A DNA stretch of 64,000 nucleotides from Edaphobacter sp. 12200R-103 (lineage in GTDB: Bacteria; Acidobacteriota; Terriglobia; Terriglobales; Acidobacteriaceae): NCBI RefSeq assembly GCF_010093025.1, contig NZ_CP048114.1, forward strand, positions 2,294,001 to 2,358,000, given 5' to 3'. Numbering within the stretch: the stretch's first letter is position 1; the number at the start of each line of letters is the position of its first letter. Shown here piece after piece: positions 54,842 through 63,289 of the stretch. Both the position numbers and the translations under genes were made by a program. Below the pieces are notes generated by a model. The model saw only the letters and a program-made list of their open reading frames with translations, was not told the DNA's origin and did no database searches.

Positions 54842-55819
54842 CTATTTCCAGTCGTCCCTGGCCTGTTGCTGGTCCGCAAAGACCTGATCGAAGTTTTCGG
54901 CTTTCTTGATGAGGATGTCTCCCTGTACAACCGGCTGGTAGAACAGAACCGCCTGCAGACGCACCAGCTCCAGCATCGCCAGGAACATGCAGATCAGCGC
55001 CCGCTCCGTATGCGTGTTATGCAGCAGCTTCCTCAGCGAGACCGCCTTGTCTTCCATCACCAGGCGCCGCTTCACATAGTCAATCATCTGTGCGACTGTG
55101 ACCGACTCCTCGTCGACATCCAGCACGGGACGCTTGCGCAGCCGCCCCAGAATGTCCTGGAAGACACGAACCAGATCCACAGTGTCCGCCGCAATCTCCC
55201 GCTCGGCGTCTGCCGAATCGCGAAAATCCCGTATCCCCGGATTCGTCCAGGTCGCTTCCTCAATCTGCTGCTTCTGCATCAACATCTGGGCCGCGGCCTT
55301 GAAGCGTTCATGCTCCAGCAGCCGCTCCACCAGCTCACGACGTGGATCCTCCGCCTCGCCTCCGGCCACGTCACTGGGATCGCGAGGAAGCAGCATCTTC
55401 GACTTGATATGAATCAGCAGCGAAGCCGTGTAGATGAACTCCCCCGCGGCGTCCACATCCGTCTGTTGCAGCTTATGTGTGTACTCCAGAAACTGTTCAG
55501 TAATCCGCGCGATAGGGATATCGTAGATGTCGATATTCTGCTTCCGGATCAGGTCCAGCAGAAGGTCGAGCGGGCCATCGTAGACCTGCCCCACGATCAC
55601 CGAAAACGGCGACTGCGATGCCTCTTCCTTCTCCCTGTCCTTCTCCTTTGCCTGCCGCTTCGGCTCCGGCGCTGGAGCAGGCACAGGATGCTTCAGCGCA
55701 AACGGTTCCTGCGCTTGCGGCTCCTGCGCGGTCTCTTCATGAGGCGTCAGAGCTTCCTGCTCTGTCGCTTCATAAACCTTCGGCGTTGCATTGTCAGGAT
55801 GAAGAGTTTCGTCGGTCAT
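54842..55819 (-). CDS. scpA: Segregation and condensation protein A
   Basis: Kleisin subunit that links the heads of Smc. Seen: an acidic, Pro-rich extension of about 70 residues, then the ScpA core FSVIVGQVYDGPLDLLLDLIRKQNIDIYDIPI (as blocks), FIYTASLLIHIKSKMLLPRD, and the C-terminal winged helix (ALICMFLAMLELVRLQAVLF). Length is 325 residues. The start ATG overlaps the trpS stop by four bases. The N-terminal extension parallels the acidic additions in scpB. Confidence 0.92.
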   Translation of the reverse strand: MTDETLHPDNATPKVYEATEQEALTPHEETAQEPQAQEPFALKHPVPAPAPEPKRQAKEKDREKEEASQSPFSVIVGQVYDGPLDLLLDLIRKQNIDIYDIPIARITEQFLEYTHKLQQTDVDAAGEFIYTASLLIHIKSKMLLPRDPSDVAGGEAEDPRRELVERLLEHERFKAAAQMLMQKQQIEEATWTNPGIRDFRDSADAEREIAADTVDLVRVFQDILGRLRKRPVLDVDEESVTVAQMIDYVKRRLVMEDKAVSLRKLLHNTHTERALICMFLAMLELVRLQAVLFYQPVVQGDILIKKAENFDQVFADQQQARDDWK

Positions 55820-56991
55820 AAGGATGAAAGGCCCACCGCATCGCGGACTTCCTGCATGGTCTGGTTCGCCCGCTTTGCGGCGCGTACCGCCCCCTGCCGG
55901 AGAATCTCTTTTACTTCAACGAAGTTCGCCTCATAGTGACGGCGGCGTTCCTGGATGGGAGCCAGATGCGCGACAATCGCATCCGCCACCCAGCTCTTGC
56001 ACTCGATACAACCAATACCTGCAGTCGTACAGCCCTCGCGAGCCTTCTGCTGTGTCTCTACGCTCGAAAACACCCTGTGCAGGTCGAAGACAGGGCAGAC
56101 ATCGGGATTGCCTTTATCTTCACGGCGCACGCGAGCAGGATCCGTCACCATCGTCTTCAACTTCGCCCGAATCTCCGTCTCGGGATCAGACAGCAGAATC
56201 GTGTTCTTGTAGCTCTTGGACATCTTTCGCCCGTCGGTACCCGGTAGCTTGGGAGAAGGCGTCAGCAGCACATCCGGTTCTGGCAGAATCTCATGGCGGC
56301 CAAAGCCGGTCAGTTTCTTGGTCTGCTGCGCCGCTTCATAAAGTTCATGCGCAGAAAAGGTCGTCCTGGTCTTGTCTCCGGAAAGTTTTCGTGCTTTTTC
56401 CTGGATGGCGCCCATCTCCCATGGTGCCGCATCCGGCGCAAGAAAAAAATCCCCAGGGAAAAACTGGTTGAAACGCCGCGCAATCTCTCGAGTCAGCTCG
56501 ACATGCGCAATCTGATCGGCTCCCACAGGAACATAACGGGGCTTATAAAGCAGAATGTCCGCACTCTGCAGCAGAGGATAGCCAAGGAACCCAAAGGTCG
56601 CCAGGTCCTTCTCCTTCAGCTGCTCCTGCTGATCCTTGTAGGTTGGCACCCGCTCCAGCCAGCTAAGGGGAGTAATCATGCCTAACAGATCGTTGAGCTC
56701 AAAGTGCGCCTTTACGTCGCTCTGGATAAAGATCGTGCAGACCTCAGGATCCAGTCCTGCGGCCAGAAAGTCCAGGATGACCTCGTCAACGTTCTCCCTC
56801 AGCTTGGCTGTGTTCGCATAGTCTGTCGTCAGCGCGTGGAAATCCGCGATAAAGAAGTAGCACTCATACTCGTGCTGCAGCTTCACCCAGTTGTAGAGCG
56901 CACCCATGTAGTTGCCCAGGTGCAGCTTTCCTGTAGGCCGCATACCGCTCAAAATCCGTGGCCGTGTCGTCGAAGAGGTGGGTTCGGTCAT
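55816..56991 (-). CDS. trpS: Tryptophanyl-tRNA synthetase
   Basis: Class-I synthetase charging tRNA-Trp. Seen: ILSGMRPTGKLHLGNYMGAL (HIGH-type motif as HLGN), FFIADFHALTT, VPVGADQIAHVELTREIARRF, and KMSKSYKN. At 391 residues it is slightly longer than E. coli TrpS (334), mostly through insertions in the C-terminal half. The start is the ATG complementary to 56989-56991; a TTG nine bases upstream is also open. Coupled to scpA by a four-base overlap. Confidence 0.96.
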   Translation of the reverse strand: MTEPTSSTTRPRILSGMRPTGKLHLGNYMGALYNWVKLQHEYECYFFIADFHALTTDYANTAKLRENVDEVILDFLAAGLDPEVCTIFIQSDVKAHFELNDLLGMITPLSWLERVPTYKDQQEQLKEKDLATFGFLGYPLLQSADILLYKPRYVPVGADQIAHVELTREIARRFNQFFPGDFFLAPDAAPWEMGAIQEKARKLSGDKTRTTFSAHELYEAAQQTKKLTGFGRHEILPEPDVLLTPSPKLPGTDGRKMSKSYKNTILLSDPETEIRAKLKTMVTDPARVRREDKGNPDVCPVFDLHRVFSSVETQQKAREGCTTAGIGCIECKSWVADAIVAHLAPIQERRRHYEANFVEVKEILRQGAVRAAKRANQTMQEVRDAVGLSSL

Positions 56992-57067
56992 GATTCTCAA
57001 CTAGTGATGATACGGGAAAGCTCCCGCGGAGGCAGTATCGGCAGCATATGTGATTCCTTCTTGTGAA

Positions 57068-57113
57068 GTGTCATCCTGAGCGGAGCGCAGCGGAGTCGAA
57101 GGATCTGCGGTTT
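57068..57113 (-). repeat. Dispersed intergenic repeat, family A
   Basis: TGTCATCCTGAGCGGAGCGC to GTCGAAGGATCTGCGG, the reverse orientation of the copy at 22251-22293. It lies between the protease and trpS. Confidence 0.82.
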
Positions 57114-57177
57114 GATGATTGCCGATGAATTTTACCCGATCAGCACCGACTCGCCTTCCATCGCAGCAACCCTCCCG

Positions 57178-57879
57178 CTAAAGCGCCGCCAGGATACCGT
57201 CAAACGCCGACTGCAGCGGGTAGAGAAAGACGCGGAAGATGAACCCTCCAGCCAGCAGCATAAAGATCCACAGCGCCAGCATCCCCATGCGGTCATAAAG
57301 CTGCAGCGCGTTGTACGGAAGAAAGTGACGCAGAATCCGGCTTCCATCCAAAGGAGGAAATGGAACCAGATTGAACACAAACAGCAGCAGGTTGATCAGG
57401 ATGATGAAGTAGAGCAGCAGCGCTACGGGAAACAGCGCCGGCAGATTCTCCGTGGAGACACCGGGATAATGCATCGCCAACGCCATGGCCGTGAAGACCG
57501 CCACTGCTCCGCCGGAGACAAAATGCTTGATCAGCAGCAGCAGAATCAGCGCCCCTGTCGCCAGCAGAAGATTGCTTGCCGGTCCCGCCAGGGTCACCAG
57601 AATGTCGTCCCGCTTGTAGTTCTTAAAGTTCCGCGCCGTCACCGGAGTTGGCTTCGCCCAGCCGATCAGCGGCCAGTGATAGACCAGGGCAATCAAAGGC
57701 ATCAGCACCGAGCCGAAAAGGTCCAGATGCTTCAGCGGGTTCAGCGTCACACGGCCCAGCATCCGGGCCGTAGGATCGCCCAGCCGCCATGCCACCCAGG
57801 CATGCGCGCACTCATGAACGCTAAAGGCCAGTACGAGCGCAAACACCTGGAAGAGTATGAGAATGACGTTCTGATCCAT
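57178..57879 (-). CDS. Site-2 protease family membrane metalloprotease
   Basis: A 233-residue intramembrane protease of peptidase family M50. Seen: the zinc motif HECAH (His22, Glu23, His26) in the first helix, the GPASNLLLA segment, and the third ligand in NLVPFPPLDGSR, across about five to six membrane helices. The substrate is unknown. In many bacteria this short form stands next to trpS and scpA, as here. Confidence 0.92.
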   Translation of the reverse strand: MDQNVILILFQVFALVLAFSVHECAHAWVAWRLGDPTARMLGRVTLNPLKHLDLFGSVLMPLIALVYHWPLIGWAKPTPVTARNFKNYKRDDILVTLAGPASNLLLATGALILLLLIKHFVSGGAVAVFTAMALAMHYPGVSTENLPALFPVALLLYFIILINLLLFVFNLVPFPPLDGSRILRHFLPYNALQLYDRMGMLALWIFMLLAGGFIFRVFLYPLQSAFDGILAAL

Positions 57880-57974
57880 CTCCCTAGCTTAAAGGATCAA
57901 CCTTTGCAGAAGGAAATCAATGCCGCAGCAAGCTGAGTCTTAAGTTCCACTTCATTCACAGGCATCATCACCCC

Positions 57975-58018
57975 GTCATTCTGAGCCGAAGGCGAAGAAT
58001 CCCTGTATTTCGCCCGAA
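57975..58018 (+). repeat. Dispersed intergenic repeat, family A2
   Basis: GTCATTCTGAGCCGAAGGCG then AAGAATCCCTGTATTTCGCC; matches 44246-44279 and 60597-60641. Confidence 0.82.
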
Positions 58019-58120
58019 CCGACATGACTCTCCATCCGAAGCCTCATTTCGACCGGAGCAGGACAGCCTCACTTTCGAGCGCAGCGACGAAATCCGCCTC
58101 TCAACCGAAACCGAACCCAC

Positions 58121-58915
58121 CTAAGCAGACTGGCCCTTCCCCCGCTTCACCTTCGCCGGAATCCCCACCGAGACAACGTCAGCCGGAACAGCCTTCGTCG
58201 CCAGCCCCATCGCTCCCAGCATCGCATTCTCGCCGACATTTGCTCCTGCCAGCACCGTTGCGTGATAGGTAATTCGCGCCCGCGGCCCCAGTTCCGTCAG
58301 CTTGTTGGTCACATCGGCCTGAACGTTGATGTCATGAGTGTGCGAATAGATATTTGCGTAGTCCGAGACGCTTGTCCCCTCGCGCAGAATGATCCCCCCG
58401 CGATCGTCCAGCAGCACATTCCTGTGGATGGTGCAGTTGTCCTCGATGGTGAGGTTGTACCCGTAGGTGAACTCCACATTGTGAAAGATCTTCACGCCCT
58501 TTCCCATGGACTTGAAGATGTGATGCCCCAGCATGCAGCGGAACCGGAAACCCAGCCAGTGATTCAGCCCCAGCGGAGATCGATCGAACATCTGCCAGAA
58601 CCAGATCAACGGCTTGCGGATCGCATATTTCTCCGCATCGATGTCGCCGTAGTACTCCGGCTCGAGCGTTACATTGCGAGGATCGAAGCACTCCATCTGC
58701 GCATGACTTGCAAGCTCGCTGGTCAGCGTGGCCGGCGTACGTCCTCCGTGGGGCCTTCCCAGATACATCTGGTAAAGCTCATCGCGCACAATCTCCGACC
58801 GGCGGTCAACAGACTGGTGCCGCGTGAATTCGTCGTTCAGCTGCGCCAGCCAACGGCGAAAAGTGGACTCCGCCTCGGCTGTCGGCTTCAGTTCGCGATA
58901 GGTGTACTGAGGCAT
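58121..58915 (-). CDS. Hexapeptide-repeat acyltransferase
   Basis: A 264-residue enzyme with a left-handed beta-helix. Seen: an N-terminal helical part (LNDEFTRHQSVDRRSEIVRD), VKIFHNVEFTYGYNLTIEDN, CTIHRNVLLDDRGGIILREG, SDYANIYSHTHDI with the catalytic-type His, and VLAGANVGENAMLGAMGLAT. It resembles maltose, galactoside and serine acetyltransferases; the acceptor is unknown. I start at the ATG complementary to 58913-58915. The same frame stays open for another 64 codons through a 39-bp tandem repeat, which would add repeated FVARLKPCVNMQ units; I regard that as accidental. Confidence 0.85.
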   Translation of the reverse strand: MPQYTYRELKPTAEAESTFRRWLAQLNDEFTRHQSVDRRSEIVRDELYQMYLGRPHGGRTPATLTSELASHAQMECFDPRNVTLEPEYYGDIDAEKYAIRKPLIWFWQMFDRSPLGLNHWLGFRFRCMLGHHIFKSMGKGVKIFHNVEFTYGYNLTIEDNCTIHRNVLLDDRGGIILREGTSVSDYANIYSHTHDINVQADVTNKLTELGPRARITYHATVLAGANVGENAMLGAMGLATKAVPADVVSVGIPAKVKRGKGQSA

Positions 58916-58960
58916 GGCTTCTCTCTTTCTCAATGCAGCTCTGACTTGGATGCATGGATG

Positions 58961-59110
58961 CGCCACAAACACTTGCATGTTAACGCATGGCTTCAGCCGC
59001 GCCACAAACACTTGCATGTTAACGCATGGCTTCAGCCGCGCCACAAACACTTGCATGTTAACGCATGGCTTCAGCCGCGCCACAAACACTTGCCTTGTTA
59101 AGGGCATGGC
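58961..59110. repeat. 39-bp tandem repeat, almost four units
   Basis: Units begin CGCCACAAACACTTGCATGT at 58961, 59000, 59039 and 59078 and include GCATGGCTTCAGCCG. The unit is built from half of the family B palindrome; a normal family B copy follows at 59101-59171. Confidence 0.92.
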
Positions 59111-59171
59111 TCATGGCTTCAGCCGTGCCGCAAACACTTCCTTCTGGAAGGCGGCTTTAGCCGCTGAGGTC
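59101..59171 (+). repeat. Dispersed intergenic repeat, family B
   Basis: GGCATGGCTCATGGCTTCAG with CCGTGCC, then GGCGGCTTTAGCCGCTGAGG. The left palindrome arm is altered by a small duplication; the right block is intact. Confidence 0.8.
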
Positions 59172-59215
59172 GCCGCATCACCACCTTCTCTTCGCGGAAG
59201 TCTCCCCAGCCCAGC

Positions 59216-59944
59216 TTATTCGATGGCGAAGACAGCATAGATCGTGGCCATCTTCTCCACTTCCCGCGGATTGATCGCCAGCGGCTGAACCTTTTCCATC
59301 GCAGGCGCCGCCGCCATCGCGCGGAACATGGGCCGGGGACCGCTGGGCTGAACCTCATTACTGGCATACAGCAGTGAACCCAGCTTGGCGTTCAAACTGG
59401 TCGCCATCTGTTCGGCCTGGTCGTGCGCACGCTTCAGAGCCTTGGCTGCAGCCTGCGTCTCGGGCGCATTCTCGTCCTTGAAGCCCCAGTCGATCTGACC
59501 CGACTGATTCGCGCCGGCCTTCACCGCTACATCCAGCGCCTTTGCGGCATCATCCGCATTCATCTTGATCGTCCAGCTTTGTGTCACTTGAAACTGCCTC
59601 TGCGCCTTCTGGGCCTCGGTCAGCTTGTCGAGCTGGTAGTTCTGGACGGGCGCAACCTGCTGGCTCTCGCTCTGGATGGACTCCTTCGGAACACCTGCGC
59701 CGGTCAGCGCCTTCACAATCCCATTGGACAGCTTCGAGCCATTCGCATACGCCGTATTGCTATCAGGACCATAGGCGATAAAGCCCACATGCAGCGTCGC
59801 CTGATCGGCAATCGCCGTAACTTTGTCCGTTGCCGTAATGGCGATCGTCCGGTTCTCTTTATTGACCTGAATGGTCTGGGCCTGGCTCGAGAAAGTAAGG
59901 CCAGTCAATACAAGGCTGAGGGTGGCAATGCGAAATCGCGTCAT
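59216..59944 (-). CDS. SIMPL (DUF541) domain exported protein
   Basis: A 242-residue periplasmic protein. Seen: signal sequence (RIATLSLVLTGLTFSSQAQ), then the SIMPL core: ITATDKVTAIADQATLHVGF, GVPKESIQSESQQVAPVQNY, DDAAKALDVAVKAGANQSGQ, and AAKALKRAHDQAEQMATSLN. Family members resist stress (for example oxidative stress in E. coli YggE); the molecular role is unknown. The start overlaps the end of a 60-residue ORF by four bases. Confidence 0.9.
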   Translation of the reverse strand: MTRFRIATLSLVLTGLTFSSQAQTIQVNKENRTIAITATDKVTAIADQATLHVGFIAYGPDSNTAYANGSKLSNGIVKALTGAGVPKESIQSESQQVAPVQNYQLDKLTEAQKAQRQFQVTQSWTIKMNADDAAKALDVAVKAGANQSGQIDWGFKDENAPETQAAAKALKRAHDQAEQMATSLNAKLGSLLYASNEVQPSGPRPMFRAMAAAPAMEKVQPLAINPREVEKMATIYAVFAIE

Positions 59945-60123
59945 TGTTCTTCTCCTGTCCTGTTGATGAGATCGGCAAGCGTCTGCCTGTGCTTCTCTTT
60001 AATTGCACGCTTCTGTTTCGGATCGGGCAAAATGCGTTCCGGCGGCGGCTGCCCTACGCGCTCACGCGCGTTTGCCTTGGCGGCCTTTACTGCTGAGAAA
60101 ACCTGTTTCTTCGCCTTGCTCAT
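59941..60123 (-). CDS. Small basic hypothetical protein
   Basis: A 60-residue Lys/Arg/Ala-rich protein, probably helical (KKQVFSAVKAAKANARERVG, IKEKHRQTLADLINRTGEE). Not recognised. Its stop overlaps the SIMPL start (ATGA), so the pair is likely coupled. The basic character would allow nucleic-acid binding, but there is no motif for it. Confidence 0.55.
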   Translation of the reverse strand: MSKAKKQVFSAVKAAKANARERVGQPPPERILPDPKQKRAIKEKHRQTLADLINRTGEEQ

Positions 60124-60268
60124 CTGCCTGCACCGTAAGCCTCTGTCAGTCTACGTGCGAGGCCCTCTGAGATTATGCAATACTCTTGTACTTATGGTCT
60201 GGTAACTGCCGGACCGCACGTGGGTTTGCAGTCCTCAAAAAACCGACCGCAAACCAAAGAGGTGCAGG

Positions 60269-60541
60269 ATGGAAGAACGGGATTTTTTCGAGGAGCGTCC
60301 GGAGCAGAGGACCCACACCATGACCTGCCCGCACTGCGGACAGCAAGGAGAATACGAGCTCGGCTGGATCGTGCGAAGAAAGAAAAGTCAGCTGCCCCGC
60401 GGGGCCGACGAGCGCGACCGCGCACGCTTCGCCAAGGCCCAGAGCTACATGGTGCGCCGCGACGATATGGTCGGCTGCAAGAATATCCGCTGCCGCAAGC
60501 GGTTCGAAGTCGCCGGCATTCAGTCCGTAGCCTTCCTCTAG
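60269..60541 (+). CDS. Zinc-ribbon hypothetical protein
   Basis: A 90-residue protein with CPHC (Cys20, Cys23) and CKNIRC (Cys70, Cys75), a four-Cys zinc ribbon in which the two halves are 46 residues apart. Basic residues dominate the middle (WIVRRKKSQLPRG). Not recognised further. GAGGTG lies seven bases before the ATG. Confidence 0.66.
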   Translation: MEERDFFEERPEQRTHTMTCPHCGQQGEYELGWIVRRKKSQLPRGADERDRARFAKAQSYMVRRDDMVGCKNIRCRKRFEVAGIQSVAFL

Positions 60542-60874
60542 AGCGCTTCCTGCAAGCGCGAAATCGGAAGCAAGCTGTCACCCTGTTCCAGGAACCGTCA
60601 TTCTGAACCGGAGGCGAAGAACCCCTGTATTTTGCTCGCAGCGCCACCAGCTCTCCCGCGAAGGACAGGAATACTCGCGATTGTTCGATCTCTTAAATGG
60701 AGGAACAATCATTCAGCTACCTTTCCAGCCGGTAAACGGACTGCCGCTCGCCTTATCGGACAGAAAGAACAAACCGCCGCAATGCTCTATGGTTTAATAG
60801 AGCAGAAGCTGCTGCCCCATCGGCGGTGCTTCCCGCGAACCGTAACAAAATGCAGGGAGACTGGAAAGAGAATC
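60542..60874. other. Intergenic region with a family A2 repeat
   Basis: The repeat at 60597-60641 is the only element I can name. The following 230 bases have no supported gene; the frame of the next gene is open through them without a start signal. Confidence 0.5.
60597..60641 (+). repeat. Dispersed intergenic repeat, family A2
   Basis: GTCATTCTGAACCGGAGGCG then AAGAACCCCTGTATTTTGC; one-base differences from the copy at 57975-58018. Confidence 0.8.
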
Positions 60875-61159
60875 ATGGCTAACACACTGCTGCCCATCGA
60901 AGAACGGAATCTGACCCCCGACGAAGTCGAACATCTGGACAGGCGCCGCCGTCGCGGCCAGCTCTTCCTGACCATCGGCTTTCAGTGCCTCATCGTCTTC
61001 TTCCTTGTGACGATCTGGGCCGGTCAGGACTTCACGCTCTCGCCGGGTCTGGCGCACCCCATGGTCTATTGGGACGCCCTTACAGGTGTGCTCTCCATCA
61101 TCTTCCTGGTGGCTGGCGTCCGTCTGCGCCGCGGATCGAACGAGTTTCTCAGCTACTAG
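60875..61159 (+). CDS. Small two-helix membrane protein upstream of the ETF oxidoreductase
   Basis: A 94-residue protein: charged N terminus (IEERNLTPDEVEHLDRRRRR), two membrane helices (LFLTIGFQCLIVFFLVTIW and WDALTGVLSIIFLVAGVRL) and a short tail. Not recognised. GGAAAGAG precedes the ATG. It is on the same strand as the Fe-S oxidoreductase, about 120 bases upstream, and may be a subunit or unrelated. Confidence 0.62.
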   Translation: MANTLLPIEERNLTPDEVEHLDRRRRRGQLFLTIGFQCLIVFFLVTIWAGQDFTLSPGLAHPMVYWDALTGVLSIIFLVAGVRLRRGSNEFLSY

Positions 61160-61279
61160 CCTCATCGGTACGCTCCGGTCTCGCCGGCCCTCGAAAGATT
61201 GTTCGAAAGAGCGAACAGCCAGTCCTCACGACGGCCTGTTCGCAGACAGGTTCGGATGATTCCAGGGAAGCTCCCTTCG

Positions 61280-63289
61280 ATGGCTCTACCCCCTACCTTC
61301 GCGAGCGCCATGCTCCTGTTGCCAGACGAAGACCTCAGATTCTCGGGCTCCCTTGCGGAGCCCGGCGCATTTAAGTCAGTCGAGACAGGCCTTCTAGTCG
61401 TAGGAATTCTTCTCTCCACCGGACTCTTCTTCTGGCGCTTCGCCCCCATCCTCAGCATCATCCTGCGCTCCAGGAAGGACACAAGCTACACGCTGCGCCC
61501 TCTCGGCCAGCGCATCTGGACCTTTTTCTCCGAGGTTCTTTGCCAGTCGAAGGTCATACGCCAAAGGCCGCTTCCCGGTCTGGCCCACGCCTTCGTCTTC
61601 TGGGGATTCCTTGCCTTCGCCCTCGTCAGCCTGAACCACATCGCCCTGGGGTTCGGCATGGGATTCCTGTCCCCCACCGGCGCGGCAGGCCGCTTCTACT
61701 TTTTCTTCGCCGCCGTCTGGGCACTGTTAGTTGCGGTCTCGATCACCGCGCTCTTTATTCGGCGCTTTTTCGTCCGGCCAGTCTGGCTTGGCCAGAAACT
61801 CTCCTATGAGTCCGGCGTGATCGCCTTCCTGATCTTCCTCCTCATGGTGAGTTACCTGGGGGCCTTTTTCGTTCAGGACGGCAGTACAGCGGTCCATCTG
61901 CTGTGGTGGACCCATACCCTGACCCTTTTGGTCTTTCTTCCTCTGATTCCTCACACGAAGCACCTTCACCTGGTGCTCAGCCCCGTAACCGTCTTCCTTA
62001 AGAACGGTGGTTACGCCCAGATCCCTCCTCTAGCGGGAGATGAGGACTTCGGACTGGTCGCCGGAAAGGATATCACCCAGCTCATCTCGCTCCAGACCTA
62101 CAGCTGCGTGGAGTGTGGCCGGTGCACGGAGCACTGCCCCGCCTCAACAACCGGCAAGGTTCTCAATCCAAAAGAGATCATCCTCGGGCTGCGTACTTAC
62201 CTGAACGGGTTCGGGCCTCAATCGGACTCTCCCCTGCTTACTGAATCTCCCGTCACTTCTCCGGACAATCCTCCTGCAAATTATCTGAGCATGGAGGCTG
62301 CCTTTGAGTGCACGACCTGCGGGAGCTGCGAGTTCCAGTGCCCGGTGGGGATTCAGCATGTGCCTGTAATAGTTGGGCTTAGGCGGGGAGCTACGAATAC
62401 CGGAGCCTGGGAGGACGACTACGGGACGAAGCTCTTTCTCGCCCTCGAAAAGAACGGCAATGCTCTCGGGCTAAGCTCTCTTGAGAGGGATAAGTTCCTT
62501 CAGAAACAGGGTTTCCCCATCTTCGATGGCACCCAGGAGTACTGCCTGTGGCTGGGCTGCATGGGGAGCTACGACCCGAAAGGCCGTGAGATTATCGCCG
62601 ACTTCGCCCGGGTCATGCAGCACCTGGGGACCAACTTCGGCGTCCTCAAAAAGGAGAAGTGCACAGGAGACCCCGCGCGGCGGCTGGGGAACGATCTCGT
62701 CTTCCAGAATCTGGCCGAAGCGGGGCTGAAGAGCTTCGAGGCAGCCAAGGTCAAAAAGATCGTTACGATCTGCCCGCACTGCGTGCGCACCATCGCGACC
62801 GACTGGAGGGAGTTCGGCATCGCGCCAGAGATCGAGCATCACTCCGAGTTCATGGCGCGGCACAAAGACCAGTTGTCTGAGGATAAGTGGAAGGTTCCAT
62901 CGATCGTATATCACGACCCTTGTTACCTCGGACGATACAGAGGTATCTATGAAGAACCTCGCACAATTGTCGAACAAAGTGGATTCATAATCGAAGCTTC
63001 GCGTTCGCGCGAACGTAGCTTCTGCTGCGGAGCAGGTGGGGGGCTCGCTTTTCTCGGCGAAGAAGCCGGGGAGCGGGTAAGCCACGTCCGCGCCAAAGAA
63101 CTAACGGATACTGGCGCTCAGATAATCGCTACCGCCTGTCCTTTCTGCAATACGATGTTCCGCGATGCACTGACTGCCGTCTCAGAGCATCCACCGCAGT
63201 TGCTGGATATCGCGCAGCTTACCGCCCGTGCCCTGCCAGCATCGCAACCAGCAGCAAACCAGTCACCGGAATCAGGAGGAGCGCAGTGA
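61280..63289 (+). CDS. Membrane Fe-S oxidoreductase, probable ETF:quinone oxidoreductase
   Basis: A 669-residue protein: about five to six N-terminal membrane helices resembling the b-type cytochrome subunit of nitrate reductase (NarI), with paired His residues (WWTHTLTLLVFLPLIPHTKH); a two-[4Fe-4S] ferredoxin domain with CVECGRCTEHCP and CTTCGSCEFQCP; and two CCG-type domains (DPCYLGRYRG, CCGAGGG), as in heterodisulfide reductase subunit D. This architecture, coupled to etfB, fits the ETF:(methyl)menaquinone oxidoreductases (EMO) that pass electrons from acyl-CoA oxidation to quinone. The start is uncertain: ATG 61280 chosen; 61199 (TTG) and 61256 (ATG) are open. The end overlaps etfB (GTGA). 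Confidence 0.88.
   Translation: MALPPTFASAMLLLPDEDLRFSGSLAEPGAFKSVETGLLVVGILLSTGLFFWRFAPILSIILRSRKDTSYTLRPLGQRIWTFFSEVLCQSKVIRQRPLPGLAHAFVFWGFLAFALVSLNHIALGFGMGFLSPTGAAGRFYFFFAAVWALLVAVSITALFIRRFFVRPVWLGQKLSYESGVIAFLIFLLMVSYLGAFFVQDGSTAVHLLWWTHTLTLLVFLPLIPHTKHLHLVLSPVTVFLKNGGYAQIPPLAGDEDFGLVAGKDITQLISLQTYSCVECGRCTEHCPASTTGKVLNPKEIILGLRTYLNGFGPQSDSPLLTESPVTSPDNPPANYLSMEAAFECTTCGSCEFQCPVGIQHVPVIVGLRRGATNTGAWEDDYGTKLFLALEKNGNALGLSSLERDKFLQKQGFPIFDGTQEYCLWLGCMGSYDPKGREIIADFARVMQHLGTNFGVLKKEKCTGDPARRLGNDLVFQNLAEAGLKSFEAAKVKKIVTICPHCVRTIATDWREFGIAPEIEHHSEFMARHKDQLSEDKWKVPSIVYHDPCYLGRYRGIYEEPRTIVEQSGFIIEASRSRERSFCCGAGGGLAFLGEEAGERVSHVRAKELTDTGAQIIATACPFCNTMFRDALTAVSEHPPQLLDIAQLTARALPASQPAANQSPESGGAQ

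Noticed and set aside
58916..59107. N-terminal FVARLKPCVNMQ repeats as part of the acyltransferase
   Set aside because: They are the translation of an intergenic tandem repeat; the conserved protein begins at 58915.
58961..59110. CRISPR array
   Set aside because: Units are directly joined with no variable spacers, and no cas genes are present.
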